Notes under the pieces: model-generated
Seen by the model: the letters and a program-made list of their open reading frames with translations, nothing else
What the model was told of the DNA's origin: nothing
Database searches by the model: none
DNA from: Mimachlamys varia
Taxonomy: Eukaryota; Mollusca; Bivalvia; Pectinida; Pectinidae
Assembly (NCBI GenBank): GCA_947623455.1
Contig: OX392527.1
Coordinates: forward strand, 45,862,401-45,926,400
Direction of reading: 5' to 3'
Length of the DNA: 64,000 nt
Translations under genes and position numbers: made by a program
In this document: positions 15,401 through 24,400 of the stretch, piece by piece
How the letters are laid out: each line of letters starts with the position of its first letter
How positions within the stretch are numbered: the first letter of the stretch is position 1

Positions 15401-18400
15401 CTATTAAGAGTCACACAAATTTAAACCAAGAAGATGATAAAAAGGACTTGTATAAAAGAGACAATGTTTGCGGACATGGATGTGGAATCTGATGACAACT
15501 AAACAGGAAATGAAGCCTGATGGAGGGAGGGAGGGAGGAAGGGAGGGAGAGAGGGCTTTATACTCACAGAGATTGGACGACATGCCATCCGAATCACACA
15601 GCATGTGTGAGATAGTCTTTTCCAGATTGGCTCGGAATTCAATCTCGCCCCCGAACTTGTCTCGGGATCCATCGTCCACGATGACGAAGTGTGTGTGGTT
15701 GTGATCCAGGGGTATCGTTTTCTTGCCTTTCTCTGCTTCCAGACCTTGTTTAGAGTATATCGCAGGGAAATTTCCATCCTCGTCCTATGTAATAAAAAGA
15801 TTATCTGATTGTGAAAATGTTGTATAAACAATATTTGAATTTGTTCTTTAACATGTTTCATTTCAAAATATTTTATTAAATCAATAAGATTAATATGTAA
15901 CTTTCAATACCATATCTGACAGCTGATGTTCTAAAACAATTCATCAAACCAAATTATAATATGATATTTTCTGTAAAATCCTTCCCTGAATTGTAATGAA
16001 GTTGACTATTTAAACAGACAGGTATTATATATGCATTATGTGATTTTGTGCATTGTTTCAGTCATTATCCAGAACATGATGTCGTTTCATAGTAAAATAT
16101 GACCATCCTGTGACAAGTTAACACTTTTCAACCTATGGCTGTCGTTTTTAAAATCATTTCAAGTGCGGTTGATGCGTTCTATCTCAGTCACCCCTGAACA
16201 CACATTTGAGCTCTTCAAATTTAAAGGTGGGAATAGTCCATTGTAAAATTTCAGGGGTAAATGAGTTGTAACGTAGCTTATCAAACTGACCTCGTCCAGA
16301 GCATCTTTATTGGCAATAGTTCCCCACAAAGGTACCCCTAGACAGACGATGTCCTTCTGCTTGCCGTAGGTGAGTACATACTCTCGAACTCCTTCCCCCA
16401 CGATCTCCATCACACCCGTGTGTGTCCCGCCAGTGATGATCCAGGCACCTTCACAACAGTCAAATTCATATTCGTACAAATACATTTTTTATTTCAGAAA
16501 ACAATTACAATACAACATGTACATACATCACTTTTCTTGGAACTTATTAATGTCATCTGTCAGAGAAAAGTGATCCCTATAAATAAATGATCTGTACCTC
16601 AACCCTATGAAATATTTAATTATGGTTTTTAAACAAACTGTAACCCAACATCTTTTGGCAGCTACTAACTTTCGAAATTTCCGCTTCGCAATTTGTTTGT
16701 GGAAATAAACTTTTACAAAACATATATTATGTATGTAATGATCAACATTTATTATCTTATCCACTAGATCATTCCCCTCATAATTTGTGGCAATTAGTTT
16801 TCATGAATTTGTTTTGATTCTGAAATAAAAGTATTGTCAATATGTATGCAAAGTAAAACTTTAAAACAGTGCAACAATGGTGTTCGTATGACAGTTTCTC
16901 CAAATGCAGCATGGAATGATCTGAAATCAAATTTTTACCTTATCCACAAGCAATTTACTACTAACAATTCAAGACTGACTTGTAGTCTCGTACTATTTTT
17001 CAAAGACTGAGTCAGAGAATTGTACTTCTGTTTCATATATCACTCACTCAACCCAGGACATTTCGCCTATTTAAGGATTAACTATCTATTTTGTTTAGGT
17101 TATCGGGGGATAACTACAATGGAAAACGGGTAAATTCAATAATTTCGCCGGTTCTGTATAATTTACCCGTTTTCTATTGTAGTTATCCCCCGATAACCTA
17201 AACAAAATAGAAAGGTTATCCTTATATTTACAGTATCTTTCTGTGAAATGTTCGTAACTATTTTGTTCATTATAGCCAAATCTTCGAACACATATTTCAT
17301 TTCAAAACTAATAAACGTGGGAATGGTTCAATATATGTAACAGCATGAAATTTGCAAGCTCCGCCCACATTAATTGTTGGTGACGTCACACAATTGTGTT
17401 TCAAACTGTAGGATTTGCATAGCTCCACCCACATGTATTGTTGTCGACCTCATAGAAATTTGTCACGTGTTTGACTACAGTTATGCGATGATAATGATAA
17501 TCTGTTGAGCAATGGTTATCGAGTGAATGTCAGTGTAGACTGTAAATATTAATAAATACACTGTATCAAACAGAATACTGGTTCTAGTTCATTTTCCAAT
17601 AAAGTAATAGAATTTGCAAGTTGTTATTTACGGTATGCACACAATTTAATTCTTACTAAACATCAGCAAAACATTACCTACCTGTGCTGGTTGCTGCATT
17701 GATAAGGCCGCGTTTGAACTTCTCCAACAGTTTTGGTTTCATATCGAACCTCTTGGCACCTCCAGTGACAGAGATTAGGAGTTTGGGAGTGGGCAGTTTC
17801 CAGTAGTTTAGGATAATGTCCAGTACCAGCTCAGGCTTCGTGTCGTTAGCCAGTCTGATGTACTGTAAAGAGAGTGATATGTTACTGTATCAGCTTTTAA
17901 ACATCCATTGGTCTTGTAGAAGGAGGACGATAATCAATATGTTTCTCTTTTATACAAGGGCAATAATGAAAGTAATTTTTTTTTATTTTATGTTTTTGTA
18001 GTTGTTTTACTTATTCGAAAGACATTATAGGGACTGAATTTACTCGCATATAGTGCACACTTGCGTATAGTGCGCAGGTGTACTTTTTGGGGTCCAAAAA
18101 TTGAAAATAAAAAAATCTGTAATACATATATATGTAATATGTGTATAGGCTACAAAAAAATATTTCTCTTACCCTAGACAGGGACAATTTCAACAGTGTG
18201 AGATTTTCTTATCTCGCCCTAGGGTTGTGACAAGCTACACATGCTCCTTGCATGTTCTCAACAATTGTACAACATCATAGCAACAATACCTTGATGTCAT
18301 GGCAACAATTCAATGACGCCACGTCAACATTTCAATCACATCACATCAACATTGTCTTGCATTGATGTAACATCAATATAAGATTTATTAAATGGTAAAC

Positions 18401-21400
18401 AGGGTAATAGTGAGAGAAAAAACGAGGGATCTCAACCCTCACAGTAAGATTAAGCTGCCAAACACTCGGCAATGATCCAGTATTCACTTATCCCTTTAAG
18501 CATTAATATAAACAGCATTCTGTTCCGTGTTATTGTCCTATAACACAAAACAGGATTGCAGTCAAAATGAATAACACACATTAGCGTGTTATGATTATTT
18601 GTCTGCAATCCTGTTCTGTGTTATAGGACCATAACACGAAACAGAATACTGTTTGAAGCTTACATTTACATTTTTCCGTTGGTTTTGATATTAAATTTAT
18701 ATTTATATTCTACATTTGTTCTGAAACTTTAAGGTAGATTTAAAATTTCTAATAAATGGAACAGCCAGTATCGGCCAGCTATTTCCAGCGTTATGATTAT
18801 GATGTCACAATCGTAATGACGTCATTATAACCACTCCAGTGTTATGGTCTCATAACACAGAACTGGCCTTGGTAGTGTTATATAGTGGCAGTGCAGAGCA
18901 AATGTTAATATATTAGAGTTCACGTTTAAATTTGTATGTTTCAATGCTATTTGGAGATCATTAGTGGTGTACATAGTGGATAATACAATAGCATTCGTCT
19001 TTCACCAGGGCGACCAAGTGTTTGGTTGCCCGATCAGACATGAGAAATAAATAAAGTCACACGCCCAATCATGTGGGGTTAATATAAGTTGCAATAACTT
19101 GTTTCATTATTGTTGTAAATTCAAATAAAGTTAACTTTTAAATTCATATTGTTATTTTTTTATATTTACATTTGCTCTGCACTGCCACTATATAACACTA
19201 CCAAGGCCAGTTCCATATTATGAAACCATAACACTGGAGTGGTCATTATGATGTCATTAAGATTGTGAAATTGTAAGATTGTTATTATTATAAAAACCAA
19301 TGGAAAATGTAAATATAAGCATTTAACAGCATTCTGTTCCGTGTTATGGTCCTATAACACAGAACAGGATTGCAGACAAATAATGCACGTTATTCATTTT
19401 GTCTGCAATCCTGTTCTATGTTATAGGACCATAACACAGAACAGAATGCTTTTTAATGCTTAAATATATCACTACAATTGAAAGAACAGACACAAGTCTA
19501 TATCCTCTGTGTGAGAGAGATGGGGTAAAGCAATGAGGACATCTAAGGCAGTAAATTAGAAGATGAACTAAGAACAGCTAGTGAAAGTATAGGACTGGTC
19601 CCCAGCTGATCATACCAGTTAACCCTCCCCCATTACGAGGGAGACTCCCTCATTTTGACCAAAATTTACCAATCTCCCTCAAAATCTCCCTCATACAAGT
19701 TCAAACTCACACAAACACAAAATCTACATCCTGTGGTCAAATGATCTCCTAGTCACTGCAGGGTATGTGTTATGACCATAACAGGTGTGTCTGGATCAAA
19801 TGAATACTTTTTGAAGTTATTTTGATACATAAAATGGGAATGACAAATTGAGCAATGCAGTTTCAGATGCATTTCATGATCTTTATTTTCTCCCTCATTG
19901 GAAATGTGGAATGAGGGAGATCTCCTTCATTGGAGGTTTCAAAGGTTAACACCTATTGCTGATATCTGTTATTTACATGTAGGTTAGTGACCATTTTATA
20001 TTCCGCTGTTTCTGTCATGTGTAAGTTTTTTAGATCATGTCTCCCATTGACTATACATTTTTTTATACAACAAAATGATCCTTAATCATGTTCATCAGGA
20101 AAAGCTTGTGAAAAAAATCCAGTGGCAAAAGTTGGCCTCCCTAAATTTGTCCGAAATTTCTCTCTTCAAACTGATGATTCTTTTGTTTTCACATCCTGAC
20201 CTCACAAATGCTTAAAGTAACACTTATCGTATCGACAACCTGTGTATAAAAACTACCTGTCTATTCTGATTGAATTTACTTACTGGGAGCTGTTTATAGA
20301 CACTCAGCAAACCTGTCAGGGACCAAGCTTTTGACTTCTTATGGTTGCTTTCAGTTGTGAATTTTTTATGCTGGAGCCTGATATTATTTTTACTGTAATT
20401 ATGTCATTTAAGTGATTTTCAAAACTCTTTCGAAGTGAAGCGACTGTATGCTGAAGTCTTCAGATTACAGAAACTTTCCACCCAGAGCCTGGCGAACTGC
20501 AAACCCCGACCTCCCGTACCCTGCACATCAACACGATCTAGTCCAGCATTCTCATTTTTCATATAACTTATATCAAACATTCAAAAACATTTTTAATCAT
20601 TATTGAAGAGAGATACAAGTAAATCTTTGTCAAGATGGTGTCCTCTTTATCAAAACACATCAGATATTCTCTCTCAGTAATATCAGGTTATCTTAAATAT
20701 TGAAACATTTTTATTCAGCTTTCTGTAATTTCATCAACATTATTGCACTTGAATCAATTCTGTGCATTTGTGCCACTGCAATATCAAAATAAAATTCGAG
20801 GAAACCCTAATTCAGTGAGGCCGTGGGGCTAAGTGACTTCATCCTACAATTGGTTGGTTAGTAATCATTTTGAGGCAGGGATCACTTTGGGGTGAGATTT
20901 GGGGATTTTTACCCATATTTTTCCTGAAAATATTATTAAGGATTCAAAATTATATAACTTTAATAGAAAGATCTCATAGATATTTTGCTGATTCCATAAA
21001 ATCCCTCAAATTTTTAAATTTTAAGAGCCAGAATTATTCCGGTGAGGTTGGAGATTTGTGATAAAGATTTGATGTTACTATTTACAGATAAATAGGTTTA
21101 ATATATTCACAATATTGCATCATTTCAATTCTGATGTCACAATGCTCATTCTAATTGTATCCTATTCTCCAAACAATTTTCATACCTTCCACCTTTTTTC
21201 ATTAATTCATTAGTAGCATCTAATTTAACACTTAAATAATTTTACTTTGATAAATATGAGGTCAAGTACATATATGTCCATGAATTCACATATTTACCTT
21301 AAAAATTGTCTAAAATGTCAATACATGTAACTCCATCTTATAAAATTAACTTATAAAACCTGCTATGTATAAATAATAGGAAGTCAATATTTACGAGTCC

Positions 21401-24400
21401 AGTAGAAAGAAAGATCGTCAAAGACAGTTTGCATTCGTCAATCAATGTTAAACTCATTCAACCCTGATGACACATTTGAACTCTTCCAATTCAAAGGTTG
21501 GAATAGTTCATTAGGAAATTTCGGGGGTGAAACCAATATAACACAGGAGTGATTAATGAAATCTTCATGAAATGGTTAAGTTAGTCAGTGTTTTTGCTAC
21601 CTAGATTTTAAAAACAGCCTGTGCCTTATTGAATTGGGAAAATAAAGTAGGATTTTCAGATAAATTGGGAAAATATTCTTGAATTTTGCTTCATTTTGGG
21701 AAAATAGCATACATTTTGACTAGGGGAAACAGCCTTATATCGGCTGTAAAAATGGGCAAACAAAATCACTGTTAGTAATGTCGGAAAGTGACGGCTACAT
21801 TTGTTAAGATTTTTCAGAGGTGGAGGAGAAATCCCAGTGATTGGTGGTGAAACTTCACAGGAAGAGAATTGTCTGTGAGACACTCGTACTTACTGGGGCA
21901 GTCAGTCTACATGTATCTTGTCCAAACCCATGGAACTCTACCTCCCCGTAGGAGTCACATGGCTGCATTTCATTACGAATTTCTGGCTGTATAAACGGGA
22001 CAGTTATGTAACAGGTTTAAGTTGAGTGATAGGGGGGCTTTTTATGAAGCATTATGATTTATAAACGTCATTTCCGAAGAAAACTTTGTTGTCCTTAAAT
22101 GACCTTAGCTGTTAATAGGACGTAAAACAAAAGAAAATCAATCAGATTGATCCATGGTCAATCATACTATGGTGCGTTAATGCTCACCTGTTTTCAGACT
22201 GGTAAGCAAAATAATTGGTAAGGTTTTTTTAAAGGTAACTTTAAGCATTATATGACCATAATTTAATGAAATATATATATATAATCTTTTGCAAGCAAAA
22301 AAAGCGAAAGACAAGAAAAGATTACCACCATAGTGTCAGATTATGAACTAAAAGCAATATAATAACCACATACCCGTTAAACCTCCCTCATTACGAGGCA
22401 AACTCCCTCAATTTGACCAAAATTTACCAATCTCCCTCAAAATCTCCCTCATACAAGTCCAAACTCATACAAACTCAAAATCTACATCCTGTGGTCAGAT
22501 GATCTCCTAGTTACTGCAGGGTGTGTGTAATGACCATAACAGGTGTGTCTGGATCAAATTTATACCTTTTGAAGTTATTTTCATACATGAAGTGGGAAAG
22601 ACAAATTGAGCGATGCAGTTTCAGTTGCATTTCACTCATTTTCTTCCTCATTGGACATTGGAGGGTTCACAACCAACATTTTGATATGTATAGTACTAAG
22701 ATACAGTATTACTTACAGGGGAAGATTCTGTATCGTGCCCGTAGCCATGGAACTCGATCTCTCCGTACGAGTCACAGGGTTGTGTGGTGGTATGTGTATG
22801 GTAGTGCCACACATGCTTTCCTTTATCCATGTTCGGAACGTTCCTTCCTTGGGCTCTGTAAAACGAACAGCTCCATATACAGTACAAATAATGTCTGTAA
22901 AACGACCAGCTCCATATACAGTACAAATAATGTCTGTAAAACGAACAACTCCATATACAGTACAAATAATGTCTGTAAAACGAACAACTCCATATACAGT
23001 ACAAATAATGTCTGTAAAACGAACAGCTCCATATACAGTACAAATAATGTCTGTAAAACGACCAACTCCATATACAGTACAAATAATGTCTGTAAAACGA
23101 ACAACTCCATATACAGTACAAATAATGTCTGTAAAACGAACAACTCCATATACAGTACAAATAATGTCTGTAAAACGAACAGCTCCATATACAGTACAAA
23201 TAATGTCTGTAAAACGACCAACTCCATATACAGTACAAATAATGTTTGTAAAACAACCAACTCCATATTTAGTACAAATAATGTCTGTAAAACGAACAGC
23301 TCAATATACAGTACGAATAATGTCTGTAAAACGAAGAGCTCAATATACAGTAAAAATAATGTCTGTAAAACGAACAGCTCCATATACAGTAAAAATAATG
23401 TCTGTAAAACGAACAGCTCAATATACAGTACAAACAAGAGGCCCAATGGGCCTGCATTGCTCACCTGGTATCAACTCTGACTTATATTATAGTGTAACTC
23501 AAAGTCCCCTAAAATCTTTTACTGTAAGAAATTTAGAAGAACATGTTAAGATTTAAACATATTTTACCCCTGTGACCTTATAAGACAACATCATTTTCAT
23601 TTTCAAATTTTGTTTAGCTTCATCCCAGGACATTTCCAGCCAAATATCATGCTTCTAGGGCTTTTGGTATTTCAGAAGAAGTCCTTTGAAGGTTTTAACA
23701 GATTTGACCCTTGTGACCTTGAATATAGGTGAAGGTCATTTCTTTTCGCAAACTTTGTCGGGCTTCATCAAAGGAACCTTTCAGCTAAATATCATGCTTC
23801 TAGGGCTTTTGGTACTTCAGAAGAAGTCGTTTGAATGTTTTAACAGATTTGACCCCTGTGACCTTGAATATAAGTCAAGGTCATTTTTTTCACAAACTTT
23901 GTCGGGCTTCATCCAAGTTATCTTTCAGCCAAATATCATGCTTCTAGGGCTTTTGGTATTTCAGAAGAAGTCGTTTGAAGGTTTTAACAGATTTGACCCT
24001 TGTGACCTTGAATATAGGTCAAGGTCATTTCTTTTCGCAAACTTTGTTGGGCTTCATCCAAGGAACTTGTCGGCGAAATATCATGTTTCTAGGCCTTTTG
24101 GTATTTCAGTAGAAGTCGTTTAAATGGTTTAACAGATTTGACCCCTGTGACCTTGAATGAAGATCAAGGTCATTTCTTTACGCAAATTTTGTTGGGCTTC
24201 ATCCAAGAAACCTTTCAGCCAAATATCATGCTTCTAGGGCTTTTGGTATTTCAGAAGAAGTCGTTTGAATGTTTAAACAGATTTGACCCCTGTGACCTTG
24301 AATATAGGTCAGGGTCATTTCTTTTCACAAACTTTGTTGGGCTTCATCCAAGGAACCTTTCAGCTAAATATCATACTTCTAGGGCTTTTGGTATTTCAAA

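Noticed and set aside
15404..15861. Plus- and minus-strand frames with 'GGREGGREG' or 'PSLPPSLPP'
   Set aside because: They are read-through of TRPM exon 7 into the purine-rich tract just past its donor, or its antisense shadow.
21894..22855. Simple mutually exclusive pair of TRPM exons 3 and 4
   Set aside because: Exon 2 leaves phase 2 and exon 4 enters phase 0, so 1-2-4 would shift frame. Only joint skipping of exons 2 and 3 permits exon 4 alone; the finding is worded accordingly.
22521..23556. Long plus- and minus-strand open frames (up to 319 codons) with 13-residue repeats
   Set aside because: The 39-bp unit is a multiple of 3 without stops, so frames stay open on both strands by arithmetic. 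The region is an intron plus one TRPM exon.
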